From Burkholderiaceae bacterium (GTDB lineage Bacteria > Pseudomonadota > Gammaproteobacteria > Burkholderiales > Burkholderiaceae_C): a DNA stretch of 64,000 nt. Made by a program: the position numbers and the translations under genes. The DNA lies in assembly GCA_019751915.1 (NCBI GenBank), contig JAIEMS010000015.1, positions 60,291 through 124,290 of the forward strand. The letters run 5' to 3'. This document shows positions 16,636 through 27,135 of this stretch, piece after piece (within the stretch, counting starts at the first letter, position 1; each line of letters opens with the position of its first letter). Under the pieces are notes generated by a model, which worked only from the letters and a program-made list of their open reading frames with translations, was not told where the DNA came from and searched no databases.

Positions 16636-18611
16636 ACGGTTTCTCCTTGGACGGCAGTTTCGGCCAGCGGTGCTGCAAAGCCTTTGAAGCCGCCTTTTTT
16701 CAGGTGCACCATCAGCAACGAAATCGCCGCTGGGGTAATGCCGGTGATGCGCGAGGCCTGCCCCAGCGTTTCGGGCCGATGCCGACTCAGCACTTGGCGC
16801 GCCTCGATGCTCAGGGCCGCCACCTGCATATAGTCCAAGTCGGGCGGCAAGCGCAGCTTTTCATAATGCACAGCCCGGCCTACTTCTTCTTTTTGCCGGT
16901 CGATATAACCAGCGTACTTGGCCGCAATTTCGACCTGCTCGACCACCGGAGCGCTCAATGCACCCAGTGTTTCACGTGAAACATCGGCGCTGGCGTATTT
17001 GCCCGCATCCATGCCCATCAGTGCCGCATAGCTGACATCAGGGCGGCGCAGCAGCTCAAACAGGTTGTATTCATGCTCAATCGGTTTGCCCAGCACCCGC
17101 GCCGACTCTGGTGCGGGCAGGTTGCGCGGATTGACCCATGTGGCCTTGAGGCGTTCGGTTTCGCGCGCCACGGCATCGCGCTTGCGGCTGAAAGCATCCC
17201 AGCGGGCATCATCAACCAATCCCATCTGGCGACCCACTTCGGTCAGGCGCATATCGGCGTTGTCTTCGCGCAGTTGCAGCCGAAACTCTGCCCGGCTGGT
17301 AAACATGCGGTACGGCTCGGTCACGCCCTTGGTGATCAGGTCGTCCACCATCACGCCCAAATAGGCTTCGTCGCGCCGGGGCAGCCAAGCCTCTTGGCCG
17401 CGCGCTTGCAAGGCAGCGTTGGCACCGGCAAACAGGCCCTGTGCGGCGGCTTCTTCGTAGCCGGTGGTGCCGTTGATCTGACCGGCAAAGAACAACCCCT
17501 GAATTTGCCGCGTTTCAAAATTGCTTTTGAGCGCGCGCGGGTCAAAGTAGTCGTATTCGATGGCGTAGCCGGGGCGCAAAATGTGCGCGTGCTCTAGCCC
17601 TTGCATTGAGCGCACCAGCGCCAGTTGAATATCAAACGGCAAACTGGTGCTGATGCCATTGGGGTAAAACTCGTGGGTGGTCAGGCCTTCGGGTTCCAGA
17701 AAAATCTGGTGGCTGTCTTTGTCGGCAAAGCGGTTGATTTTGTCTTCCACGCTGGGGCAATAGCGTGGCCCAACGCCTTCGATCTTGCCAGTGAACATGG
17801 GGCTGCGGTCAAAACCACTGCGGATGATGTCGTGGGTGCGCGTGTTGGTGTGCGTGATCCAGCAGGGCATCTGGCGCGGGTGCATGGCCGCGTTGCCCAT
17901 GAAGCTAAAGACGGGCAACGTGCCCTCGTTCATACCGCCGGGCATACCGTCGCCGGGCTGCTCGGTGCATCTGGAGAAATCAATGCTGCGCCCATCAATG
18001 CGCGGCGGTGTGCCCGTCTTGAGCCGCGCTTGGGGCAATTGCAGCTCTTTGAGCCGGGCCGACAGGTTCACAGCGGGCGGATCACCGGCGCGGCCTGCGG
18101 CGTAGTGGTTCAGTCCGACGTGGATTTTTCCATCCAAAAAAGTACCTGCCGTCAGCACCACGGTGCGGCCCATAAAGTAAACCCCGGCCTGCGTCACAGC
18201 GCCGACCACGCGGTCGCCCTCGACCATCAAATCATCGACTGCCTGCTGAAACAGCCACAAATTGGGCTGGTTCTCTAGCATGCGGCGAATGGCGGCCTTG
18301 TAGAGAATGCGGTCGGCCTGCGCCCGCGTAGCGCGCACCGCAGGCCCTTTGCTCGAATTGAGAATCCGGAACTGAATCCCGCCTTCGTCGGTCGCCAAGG
18401 CCATCGCACCGCCCAGCGCATCGACCTCCTTGACCAGATGGCCCTTGCCAATGCCACCAATCGATGGGTTGCAGCTCATCTGGCCCAGCGTTTCGATGTT
18501 GTGCGTCAGTAGCAGCGTTTGGCAGCCCATGCGCGCAGCAGCCAGCGCGGCCTCGGTGCCAGCGTGACCGCCACCGACGACGATCACATCAAATTCTTGG
18601 GGGTACAACAT
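16632..18611 (-). CDS. mnmG: tRNA uridine 5-carboxymethylaminomethyl modification enzyme MnmG (GidA)
   Basis: FAD protein that, with MnmE, installs the cmnm5 group on wobble U34. About 659 residues. Start [20 protein letters not shown] gives the dinucleotide-binding GGGHAG motif at ~13-18. Further signatures are [37 protein letters not shown] and [19 protein letters not shown]. The longer open frame upstream is rejected because the family starts here. The codons for VSRET near residue 545 hold the third parS site. Confidence 0.97.
   Translation of the reverse strand: MLYPQEFDVIVVGGGHAGTEAALAAARMGCQTLLLTHNIETLGQMSCNPSIGGIGKGHLVKEVDALGGAMALATDEGGIQFRILNSSKGPAVRATRAQADRILYKAAIRRMLENQPNLWLFQQAVDDLMVEGDRVVGAVTQAGVYFMGRTVVLTAGTFLDGKIHVGLNHYAAGRAGDPPAVNLSARLKELQLPQARLKTGTPPRIDGRSIDFSRCTEQPGDGMPGGMNEGTLPVFSFMGNAAMHPRQMPCWITHTNTRTHDIIRSGFDRSPMFTGKIEGVGPRYCPSVEDKINRFADKDSHQIFLEPEGLTTHEFYPNGISTSLPFDIQLALVRSMQGLEHAHILRPGYAIEYDYFDPRALKSNFETRQIQGLFFAGQINGTTGYEEAAAQGLFAGANAALQARGQEAWLPRRDEAYLGVMVDDLITKGVTEPYRMFTSRAEFRLQLREDNADMRLTEVGRQMGLVDDARWDAFSRKRDAVARETERLKATWVNPRNLPAPESARVLGKPIEHEYNLFELLRRPDVSYAALMGMDAGKYASADVSRETLGALSAPVVEQVEIAAKYAGYIDRQKEEVGRAVHYEKLRLPPDLDYMQVAALSIEARQVLSRHRPETLGQASRITGITPAAISLLMVHLKKGGFKGFAAPLAETAVQGETV
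16968..16983. promoter_or_regulatory. parS centromere site 3
   Basis: TGTTTCACGTGAAACA, a second perfect consensus palindrome, inside mnmG. The three sites span 3.4 kb around parAB. Confidence 0.96.
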
Positions 18612-18871
18612 GGGGGTGCTCCGGGGGCCGTGCGGCCCGGTGTTCAACAAAGGCCAGCGCCAATGGGGACGCGGGCAGGCCGGGATTTTCCCATCTTTGC
18701 ACCACCAGCGCCCCAAGCCACAGCCAGAGCGCCGCCTGCGCCTGTGCTCCAATCGGCAAACTGCACAACGCCTCCACAAGCCACGAAACGGCTGTCTGAG
18801 GAAAAAATTGCACCAAACAGGCCTCTAGCCCTTGCATACCCAGCATTATTAGCTATCTATTTCATAGCACC
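18612..18871. other. divergent intergenic region with repeat copy
   Basis: 260 bp between the mnmG start and the YkgJ-family gene. The distal part (18819-18869) is a copy of the dispersed repeat. An 85-codon frame on the minus strand and frames on the plus strand overlap the repeat and are not supported. It presumably holds the mnmG promoter, which I cannot place. Confidence 0.5.
18819..18869 (-). repeat. dispersed intergenic repeat copy
   Basis: Reads CAAGGGCTAGAGGCC on the minus strand near 18820-18834. The AT stem GCTAT...ATAGC is near 18851-18868. Same design as copies at 15.09, 29.8, 36.96, 46.76, 51.17 and 61.39 kb. Confidence 0.65.
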
Positions 18872-19132
18872 ATGAATTGTCGTCCAGACTGCGGTGCCTG
18901 CTGCACCGCACCATCGATCAGCTCGGCCATTCCCGGTATGCCTGCTGGCAAGCCTGCGGGGGTGCGCTGCGTGCAACTCGACGCAGCCCAACGCTGCCGC
19001 ATTTTTGGTCAGGCTGGCCGCCCTGCGGTTTGCGGCCAGCTCCAAGCCTCGCAGGAAATGTGCGGTGCCAATGCCCACGAAGCCCAAATTTGGCTGACCC
19101 AACTCGACGTGGCAACAACCCCGTTTTCATAG
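18872..19132 (+). CDS. YkgJ-family cysteine-cluster protein
   Basis: 86 residues beginning [17 protein letters not shown]; the CxxCGACC cluster plus later Cys (VRCVQL, RCRIF, VCGQL, EMCG) is the zinc/iron-chelating signature of the YkgJ/UPF0153 family. Biochemical role unknown. No signal peptide. It ends 45 bp before the polyphosphate kinase gene on the same strand. Confidence 0.88.
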   Translation: MNCRPDCGACCTAPSISSAIPGMPAGKPAGVRCVQLDAAQRCRIFGQAGRPAVCGQLQASQEMCGANAHEAQIWLTQLDVATTPFS

Positions 19133-19177
19133 ATCTGGTAGCGGGCTATATTGGAAGCTCCGAAATGGAGGCACCTT

Positions 19178-20728
19178 ATGTTTGAGTCCGCAGAAATTGG
19201 CCACAAAATCAGTAAATCCGACTACCGTAAAGCGGTGCCAGCCCTGCGCTCGGCGCTGCTGGAGGCGCAAATTGAGCTGTACGAGGCGCGCAAGATTCCG
19301 GTGGTGGTACTCATCAGCGGCCAAGATGGAGCGGGCAAAGGTGAGACCATCAACATCCTGTACGAATGGATGGACCCGCGCTTTATTTCGACCTTGGCTT
19401 TTGCCCAACCGACCGAAGAAGAGTCTGACCGCCCCGTCATGTGGCGCTACTGGCAATCATTGCCCCCCAAAGGGCGGTTGGGGATTTTTGCCGGTTCTTG
19501 GTACTCTGACCCGATTCGCCAAAGCATTGAGGGCGAAATAACCCCCGAAGAACTCGATGCCCGTGCTGACCAAATCAACCGCTTCGAGGCCATGCTGGTC
19601 AATGAAGGCGCGTTGGTGCTCAAATTCTGGTTTCACCTGACCCGCGACGCACAAAAAAGCCGCCTCAAGGCGCTAGCCAACGACCCGCGCACCGCTTGGC
19701 GCGTCACGCAGTGGAACTGGGATCGCCTCAAAACCTACAACAAGCTGCAAGAGACCGCTGGACACTTCTTACGCATGACCAACACCCCGTGGGCACCGTG
19801 GGTGGTGGTCGATGGCAGCAACGATGCCTACCGCTCGCTGACCGTCGGGCAGGTGCTGCTGAACTCGCTCAAAGCCAAGCTGGCAGAAAAAGCAATACCA
19901 GTCTCGCTGGTCGCCCCGATGGTGCGGGTGGACATGGATGGACGCAACGTCCTCTCGACACTCAATTTGGAGAAAAAAGCCGCCAGTGCCGACTACGCCA
20001 ATGAACTGGCCCACTGGCAAGGGCGCTTGTCTGAGCTGGTGCGCGACCCACGTTTTCAAGGGCGCTCGCTGGTGTGTGCTTTTGAGGGTGCCGATGCTGC
20101 GGGCAAGGGCGGTGCCATCCGGCGCATCTGCGCGGCCATGGATGCACGCCAATACCGGGTGGTGCCGGTGGCAGCCCCCACCGACGAAGAACGTGCCCAA
20201 CCCCACCTGTGGCGCTTTTGGCGGCACCTGCCCCGGCGCGGCCACGTCACGGTATTTGACCGCACTTGGTATGGCCGGGTGCTGGTCGAGCGTGTCGAGG
20301 GGTTTTGCTCAGAAAACGACTGGCTGCGCGCCTACACCGAGATCAACGACTTTGAACACGAGCTGACCGATGCAGGCTCCATCGTCGTCAAATTTTGGTT
20401 GCAAATCAGCCAAGAAGAGCAACTGCGGCGGTTTCAGGAGCGCGAAAAAATCGCCTTCAAGCGCTTCAAAATCACCGACGAAGACTGGCGCAACCGCGAA
20501 AAATGGGATGCCTACCAACAAGCGGTGTGCGATATGGTCGAACGCACCAGCACGGGCCGAGCCCCTTGGACGCTGGTCGAAGCCAACGACAAAAAGTACG
20601 CACGGGTCAAAATTTTGCGCACCCTGTGCGAACGCCTAGAGGAAGAATTCAAAGGCCGCGCCTCCTCTGGCAAAGTCAAAGATGTGGGTAAAAAATCAGA
20701 AAAGTCGGCCAAAGGCAAAAAATCTTAA
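19178..20728 (+). CDS. pap: polyphosphate:AMP phosphotransferase (two-domain PPK2)
   Basis: Class II PPK2 family enzyme that phosphorylates AMP to ADP with polyphosphate. About 516 residues with two tandem PPK2 domains, each with a Walker A (GQDGAGKGET ~48-57; GADAAGKGGA ~305-314) and lid module (WRYWQSLPPKGRLGIFAGSWY-type; WRFWRHLPRRGHVTVFDRTWY-type). In two-domain relatives usually the second domain is catalytic; that half has the better lid (RTWYGRVLVERVEGF). Start at the ATG with GGAG 7 bp upstream. The tail is Lys/Ser-rich (KKSEKSAKGKKS). Confidence 0.93.
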   Translation: MFESAEIGHKISKSDYRKAVPALRSALLEAQIELYEARKIPVVVLISGQDGAGKGETINILYEWMDPRFISTLAFAQPTEEESDRPVMWRYWQSLPPKGRLGIFAGSWYSDPIRQSIEGEITPEELDARADQINRFEAMLVNEGALVLKFWFHLTRDAQKSRLKALANDPRTAWRVTQWNWDRLKTYNKLQETAGHFLRMTNTPWAPWVVVDGSNDAYRSLTVGQVLLNSLKAKLAEKAIPVSLVAPMVRVDMDGRNVLSTLNLEKKAASADYANELAHWQGRLSELVRDPRFQGRSLVCAFEGADAAGKGGAIRRICAAMDARQYRVVPVAAPTDEERAQPHLWRFWRHLPRRGHVTVFDRTWYGRVLVERVEGFCSENDWLRAYTEINDFEHELTDAGSIVVKFWLQISQEEQLRRFQEREKIAFKRFKITDEDWRNREKWDAYQQAVCDMVERTSTGRAPWTLVEANDKKYARVKILRTLCERLEEEFKGRASSGKVKDVGKKSEKSAKGKKS

Positions 20729-20756
20729 AATCTGCTTCTGGTATTTTTTAAATTTG

Positions 20757-20790
20757 GATACTCAGCACAGCGTCCGTTGTGCTGAGTATT
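20757..20790 (+). terminator. terminator-like hairpin after pap
   Basis: A perfect 12-bp stem, ATACTCAGCACA (20758-20769) with TGTGCTGAGTAT (20778-20789), and an 8-nt loop, 29 bp after the stop. The downstream U-tract is short (TTTG). Confidence 0.6.
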
Positions 20791-20828
20791 TGCGCTGCAC
20801 CATCAACAATTTTCTAAAAAAATAAAAC

Positions 20829-21179
20829 ATGCTGCTGATTGCCACCAAATATTTAACCACAGCCGCAGTGGTGGTTTTGATTTCTGAATTTGCAAAACGC
20901 AGTGATAAATTGGGCGGCCTCATTGCATCGCTTCCATTGGTCACTATATTGACGCTGATTTGGCTTTATCTCGAAAATCAACCTACAGAGAAAATTGCCA
21001 ACCATGCTTGGTACACATTTTGGTATGTAGTGCCAACACTGCCTATGTTTTTGGTATTTCCAGTTTTGTTGCCACGCTTTGGCTTCTGGATTAGTTTATT
21101 TTTATGTACCATGATCGCCCTTGGGAGTTTTGCTTTGTTTGCAGCCGTTGTTCGCCAATTTGGAATCGATTTAATTTAA
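20829..21179 (+). CDS. DUF3147-family membrane protein
   Basis: 116 residues with four hydrophobic helices (~5-20, 33-48, 62-80, 84-110). The family pattern is KYLTTAAVVVLISEFAKRSDKLGGLIASLPLVTIL-like, with the SDKLGGLIASLP loop. Function unknown. The gene is clearly lower in GC than its neighbours. No strong Shine-Dalgarno. It lies just upstream of an AT-rich chemoreceptor and the two may have arrived together. Confidence 0.85.
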   Translation: MLLIATKYLTTAAVVVLISEFAKRSDKLGGLIASLPLVTILTLIWLYLENQPTEKIANHAWYTFWYVVPTLPMFLVFPVLLPRFGFWISLFLCTMIALGSFALFAAVVRQFGIDLI

Positions 21180-21221
21180 ATAAATACTACAATATAGTAA
21201 CAAATCAAAACCCATTTTTTC

Positions 21222-22769
21222 ATGAATAAAATAAAAATTGGCACAAGGCTGTCCATTGCATTCTCCGCTCTCCTTATCATCATTATGATGATTTCATACT
21301 CAGGACTGAATGGACTCGATAAATCATTCGATGCCATAGAAGATATGCATTCTGGCAACGTGGTTCCAATGTTGCAAATTGGAAATATTCAATACCTCGC
21401 CATCAGAAACCGGGTCATTATAATGGATACATTGATAAACAATGACCCCATTAATATTCAAAAACGAATTTCTGAAATAAAAGAAAATAGTGAGGTTATT
21501 GATAAAAACTGGAAAGCCTATACATCAGGAAAATTATCCCCTGAAGAAAAATATATTGCCGCAGAAATTGAAACATCCATGCTCGCCTATCGGAATGAAG
21601 GTCTAACTCCAACCGGCCAAGCAATTGCAGCAGGAAAAATAGAAGAGGCAAAGAATTTATACCAAACAAAAGTTAGCGTATTAGCACCCAGATTTTTTAA
21701 TTCTTTGAAAAAACTCCTAGAGTTTGAAGCCGCCATGTCAAAAGAAGACATGGAAAATGCCGAAAAAATCAAATCTTCGGTTACTTTCACTATTCTTCTG
21801 GTAACCATTGGCTCATTGGTTTTAGTGATTGCTCTGGCATGGACAATCACCCGCTCTATCACCCAACCGATTGAAAAAGCACTCCATTTTTCGCAGGATG
21901 TGGCGCAAGGCAATCTGAGCGCAACCTTGCTTGACAACGGCGGTACCGACGAGATTGCGGCTTTGCTCCGCTCTCTCCAAACCATGCAGGGTAATTTGGT
22001 CACCGTGGTTTCCAATGTGCGCCACGGCTCTGAGTCCGTTGCGGCTGCCAGCGCCATGATCGCCCAAGGCAACCACGATTTGAGCGCCCGTACCGAACAG
22101 CAAGCCAGCGCCCTCGAAGAAACTTCCGCCTCCATGGAAGAACTCAGCGCCACGGTCAAACAAAATGCCGACAGTGCCCACCGCGCCAATCAGCTGGCCC
22201 AGAGCGCATCGAACGTTGCCATTCATGGCAGTGAAGCGGTCGGTCAGGTCGTGGAGACCATGAGGGGCATCCACGATGCCAGCAACAAAATATCGGACAT
22301 CATTGGTGTCATTGATGGCATTGCTTTTCAGACCAATATTCTGGCCTTGAACGCCGCCGTAGAAGCGGCCCGCGCTGGTGAGCAAGGCCGTGGTTTTGCC
22401 GTGGTCGCCAGCGAAGTGCGCAGTTTGGCGGGGCGCTCAGCCAGTGCAGCCAAAGAAATCAAAGCTTTGATTCATGCCAGCGTCGAGCGCGTCGAGCAAG
22501 GTACGGCACTGGTCGATAAGGCAGGCGCGACCATGACCGATGTGGTCAGCTCCATCCGCTGCGTTACCGATTTGATGGGCGAAATCAGTGCCGCCAGCAC
22601 CGAGCAAAGCCAAGGCGTGGCGCAAGTAGGCCAAGCCGTGACGCAGATGGACCAAGCCACACAGCAAAACGCCGGATTGGTGGAAGAAATGGCAGCAGCA
22701 GCATCCACCCTGAAATCACAAGCCAACGACTTGGTGCAAACGGTGTCGGTGTTCCAGCTCAAGGGCTGA
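21222..22769 (+). CDS. methyl-accepting chemotaxis protein, four-helix-bundle sensor
   Basis: 515 residues. TM1 ~9-29, periplasmic helical sensor ~30-188 (4HB_MCP-like), TM2 ~189-210, HAMP ~210-265, and a signalling domain with the hairpin tip [20 protein letters not shown] near 365-385. No C-terminal CheR-docking pentapeptide (ends FQLKG). The first ~600 bp use AT-rich codons (AAA, ATA, AAT), while the signalling half is GC-rich and near-identical in sequence to the other receptors here. This suggests a domain-level recombination. Ligand unknown. Confidence 0.95.
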   Translation: MNKIKIGTRLSIAFSALLIIIMMISYSGLNGLDKSFDAIEDMHSGNVVPMLQIGNIQYLAIRNRVIIMDTLINNDPINIQKRISEIKENSEVIDKNWKAYTSGKLSPEEKYIAAEIETSMLAYRNEGLTPTGQAIAAGKIEEAKNLYQTKVSVLAPRFFNSLKKLLEFEAAMSKEDMENAEKIKSSVTFTILLVTIGSLVLVIALAWTITRSITQPIEKALHFSQDVAQGNLSATLLDNGGTDEIAALLRSLQTMQGNLVTVVSNVRHGSESVAAASAMIAQGNHDLSARTEQQASALEETSASMEELSATVKQNADSAHRANQLAQSASNVAIHGSEAVGQVVETMRGIHDASNKISDIIGVIDGIAFQTNILALNAAVEAARAGEQGRGFAVVASEVRSLAGRSASAAKEIKALIHASVERVEQGTALVDKAGATMTDVVSSIRCVTDLMGEISAASTEQSQGVAQVGQAVTQMDQATQQNAGLVEEMAAAASTLKSQANDLVQTVSVFQLKG

Positions 22770-22801
22770 GCCGCCTGTGTGCGGCAACAAGCTGCAAAAA
22801 C

Positions 22802-23305
22802 TCAGCCGTTGGCGTTGGCCGCCCCCGTGACGCTGATGTCGGTATGCACCAACGACAACGGAAAGCGCTGCCCCGCCAAATAATCGGCCAAGCAGTGCAG
22901 CAGCAGGGGGCTGCGGTGGCGCTCGGGGCAAGCGCGAATCTCTTGGGCCGTCATCCACACCGTGCGCACAATCCCCGAATCGAGGCTGCGCCAGTCGTGG
23001 TGCGTGCCCAGCGTGCCAGCAAAGGCAAAGCGCATATAGGTCAGATCGTCGCCGGTGCGCGTCTTGGTAAAGCGGTTCAGGTACACCCCCACCAGTGCCG
23101 TGGGCACGAAGTCGTGGGCGGTCTCTTCCAGCACCTCGCGCGCACAAGCCTGCATCGGCGACTCGCCCGGATCAAGGTGTCCGGCGGGGTTGTTGAGCTT
23201 GAGTCCATCGGTGGTCTGTTCTTCGACCAGCAAAAAACGGCCATCGCACTCTATGAGTGCGGCCACGGTGACATTGGGTTTCCAGCGGTGGGGCATGGCC
23301 GGCAT
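22802..23305 (-). CDS. Nudix hydrolase
   Basis: 167 residues. Nudix box GHLDPGESPMQACAREVLEE near residues 42-61 keeps the metal-binding REVLEE core; the usual final Gly is Ala/His (EETAHD). Resembles the NudJ/phosphatase-type subfamily that hydrolyses (d)NTPs or thiamine pyrophosphates. A second ATG three codons downstream is an alternative start; neither has a good ribosome site. It is convergent with the chemoreceptor. Confidence 0.9.
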   Translation of the reverse strand: MPAMPHRWKPNVTVAALIECDGRFLLVEEQTTDGLKLNNPAGHLDPGESPMQACAREVLEETAHDFVPTALVGVYLNRFTKTRTGDDLTYMRFAFAGTLGTHHDWRSLDSGIVRTVWMTAQEIRACPERHRSPLLLHCLADYLAGQRFPLSLVHTDISVTGAANANG

Positions 23306-23380
23306 TATCGCTATCTGTTGTGACGATCAGCCCGACTTTGGATTTGCCACATCGGAGCCAATGCTCCGTGCCTCTGGTGG

Positions 23381-24817
23381 GTGCAAAAATACCGACTTCT
23401 GCACACACCACGGGCCGCTATTTTGTCCACCACCACCCCTCTGCTGCGGCCCCGCTACCGGGCCTTTTTACACTGTTGGGTACTGAGCATGGTGCTGCAA
23501 GCCACCAGCGCGGCAGCGGCCCCACTGGGGCACAGCAACCAACCCCAGATCGTCGGCGGCACCGCTGCCGCACCCTCTGCGTGGCCGTGGCAAGTGCAAA
23601 TCCGTACCACTGGTTTTGGGGGTGGTCATTTGTGCGGCGGAGCGTTGTTGTCAAGCCGCTGGGTCGTGACAGCCGCCCACTGCATCGTCGATAAAGATGC
23701 CACCTTCCTGTCGGTGCGTGCCGGATCGCTCAACCGCGAATCTGGCGGTCAGCTCGTCGACGTTGCCCACGGGGTAGTTCACCCAGATTACAGTGCCAGC
23801 ATCGAATACGACAACGACATTGCCCTGCTGCAACTGTCTGAACCGATCGTGCTGAACCCCATCACCCCCTTGCGGGCCTTTGAAGAACCGCGCTTTGCCC
23901 ACACGGGTAGCCAAGCCATCGTGACGGGCTGGGGCACCACCGAAAGCGGCGGAGCCTATGCTTGGGGTTTGTTGCAGGTGCAATTGCCACTCTTGACGGC
24001 CACCGATTGCCGCAGCCATTCGGCCTATGCCAGCAACCTCATCAGCGACAACATGCTGTGCGCAGGCGATTTGGCGGGCGGCCAAGACACCTGCCAAGGC
24101 GACAGCGGTGGCCCCTTGGTGGTTGAAAATGGCCAAGGCGGGTATGCGCTGGCAGGCATTGTCAGTTGGGGTGAAGGCTGCGCCCAACCACGCTACCCCG
24201 GCATTTACACCCGGGTCGCCAACTACCAAAGCTGGTTAGAAGAAAACACGGGGCTTGATTTTGGCAGCGACCCAGCCAGCGCTGCAACGACCGCCCCGAA
24301 ACAGCGCATTGCCATCGCCGAGTTCTACAACCGCTTGACCCAGCACTACTTTATGACTGCCTCGGCGGAAGAAGCCAAGGGCATAGATGCAGGCCGCGCC
24401 GGGCCGGACTGGGAGCGCACCGGCAACGCTTTTGCGGCATGGTCGCTGGTATCGACCGAAAGTGACACCGTGGCAGTCTGCCGCTTCTACAACGCAGGAG
24501 CAAACAGCCATTTTTTCACGGCACAACCGGCTGAATGCGAGGCACTGCGCCAAATTGAAGCCCAGCAACGCCAGCAAGCAGCGCAGGCGCAGCAAATTTT
24601 TCGGGGCTGGGGGTTTGAGGGCTTGGCCTTTAAAGTCAAGTTACCCGACGCACAAGGATCGTGCCCACCCAACACCACCGAGATTGGCCGTGCCTACAAC
24701 AACCGCCACGCCTACAACGACCCCAACCACCGCTTCAGCCGCTGGCCGCAGGACATCAATGCACTGGCAGCGGCAGGCTGGGCCAATGAAGGGGTGGTGA
24801 TGTGTGCCGCCCCATGA
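23381..24817 (+). CDS. secreted trypsin-like serine protease with C-terminal DUF5648-like domain
   Basis: Up to 478 residues. A signal peptide (FLHCWVLSMVLQATSAAAAP) precedes the S1 domain, which starts IVGGTAAAPSAWPWQV. Catalytic triad: His in VVTAAHC, Asp in DNDIALL, Ser in GDSGGPLV; the DTCQGDSGGP context suggests trypsin-like cleavage after Lys/Arg. From ~305 an EFYNRLTQHYFMTASAEEA-type module repeats weakly (CRFYNAGANSHFFTAQPAE), like DUF5648 domains of secreted enzymes. The exact start is uncertain (GTG 23381, or an internal codon nearer the signal peptide). Confidence 0.9.
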   Translation: MQKYRLLHTPRAAILSTTTPLLRPRYRAFLHCWVLSMVLQATSAAAAPLGHSNQPQIVGGTAAAPSAWPWQVQIRTTGFGGGHLCGGALLSSRWVVTAAHCIVDKDATFLSVRAGSLNRESGGQLVDVAHGVVHPDYSASIEYDNDIALLQLSEPIVLNPITPLRAFEEPRFAHTGSQAIVTGWGTTESGGAYAWGLLQVQLPLLTATDCRSHSAYASNLISDNMLCAGDLAGGQDTCQGDSGGPLVVENGQGGYALAGIVSWGEGCAQPRYPGIYTRVANYQSWLEENTGLDFGSDPASAATTAPKQRIAIAEFYNRLTQHYFMTASAEEAKGIDAGRAGPDWERTGNAFAAWSLVSTESDTVAVCRFYNAGANSHFFTAQPAECEALRQIEAQQRQQAAQAQQIFRGWGFEGLAFKVKLPDAQGSCPPNTTEIGRAYNNRHAYNDPNHRFSRWPQDINALAAAGWANEGVVMCAAP

Positions 24818-24842
24818 CGGGGCAGGGTTTGAACCCGTCAGC

Positions 24843-25781
24843 TTACGGGGCCAGTCCCAACATCAGCTGCAAGTTTTGCACCGCTGCACCGCTAGCGCCC
24901 TTGCCCAAGTTGTCCAAACGGGCAATCAACACCGCTTGGCGGTAAGTCTCGTTGGCAAAAACGCGCAGTTCAAGTTGGTTGGTATGGGCCAAAGTGTCGG
25001 CGGCCAGTTTCAGATCGTCGGTCGGTGGTAGCACCTTGACCCATTCTTGGGCAGTGTTGGTGCGGGCGTAATGCCCCGCCAAGGCTGCGTGCAAATCTGC
25101 AGCGGTCGGCGCGCCGGGCAAAGTATCGAGGTGCAACGGCAACTGCACCAACATGCCTTGGGCAAAATTAGCCACCGCTGGGATGAACACCGGACGGCGC
25201 GTCATGCCGGTGTAATGCAAAATTTCGGGGATATGTTTGTGTGCCAAGCCCAGCGCGTAGGCTTCGTAGGGAGCCGCCGTGCCCGCCTCGTAAGCCTCCA
25301 TCATCGGGCGGCCACCGCCCGAATAACCGCTGACCGAAGGCAGCGCCACCGGAAAATCGGCGGGCACCAACCCAGCATCGACCAACGGGCGCAGCAGTGC
25401 AATAGCACCGGTGGCATAACAGCCGGGGTTAGACACCCGGTTGGCTGTGCGCACGGCATCCAGTTGGCCCGCACACAGTTCTGGAAAACCATAAACCCAG
25501 CCCGGCGCAGTGCGGTGTGCGGTGCTGGCATCAATCACTTTGATCGTGCGGCCCGTGGCTTGTTCGATGGCATCGACCATGGCCACAGTCTCGCGGGCAG
25601 CGTCGTCGTGCAGGCACAAAATGACCAAATCCACGCCTTCGATCAGCTCGCGCTTGGCAGCGGGGTCTTTGCGTCGCTCAGGGGCAATGCTGACCAGTTC
25701 AATCTGCGCCATGCCCTGCAAACGTTCCCGAATTTGCAGGCCCGTGGTGCCAGCTTCGCCATCGATAAAAACTTTGGACAT
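24843..25781 (-). CDS. argC: N-acetyl-gamma-glutamyl-phosphate reductase (type 2)
   Basis: Arginine biosynthesis, NADPH-dependent reduction of N-acetylglutamyl phosphate. About 312 residues, the shorter AGPR type 2 class. Start [17 protein letters not shown] gives the nucleotide-binding GEAGTTG. The catalytic Cys is in [16 protein letters not shown] (~119), and [10 protein letters not shown] and a late [10 protein letters not shown] are present. The upstream extension is rejected. It is divergent from sucCD, leaving about 177 bp for promoters. Confidence 0.95.
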   Translation of the reverse strand: MSKVFIDGEAGTTGLQIRERLQGMAQIELVSIAPERRKDPAAKRELIEGVDLVILCLHDDAARETVAMVDAIEQATGRTIKVIDASTAHRTAPGWVYGFPELCAGQLDAVRTANRVSNPGCYATGAIALLRPLVDAGLVPADFPVALPSVSGYSGGGRPMMEAYEAGTAAPYEAYALGLAHKHIPEILHYTGMTRRPVFIPAVANFAQGMLVQLPLHLDTLPGAPTAADLHAALAGHYARTNTAQEWVKVLPPTDDLKLAADTLAHTNQLELRVFANETYRQAVLIARLDNLGKGASGAAVQNLQLMLGLAP

Positions 25782-25958
25782 GGATTCTTTCCTGCAAAAA
25801 AGCGGTGGCGACGGGACGCACCGGTTGATATGTAAGTTCGTCATAAGATATGACACCTCACAGCATGATACATTTGTCGGCTGCCATGTCCCACGCCCGC
25901 CGCCAGACATTTACCAGCCTAGGCAGACGGGTGAAATCCCTTCCCTGAGAGAGACCTC

Positions 25959-27122
<1,164 letters not shown>

Positions 27123-27135
27123 ATCAGGAAAAGTC

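Noticed and set aside
18589..18846. 85-codon minus-strand frame upstream of mnmG
   Set aside because: It overlaps the mnmG start and its first codons lie in the intergenic repeat; no ribosome site and no recognisable protein.
24815..24845. tRNA-like T-arm (GGGTTTGAACCC) between the protease and argC
   Set aside because: Only a short palindrome; no acceptor, D or anticodon arms around it. More likely a weak shared 3' hairpin.
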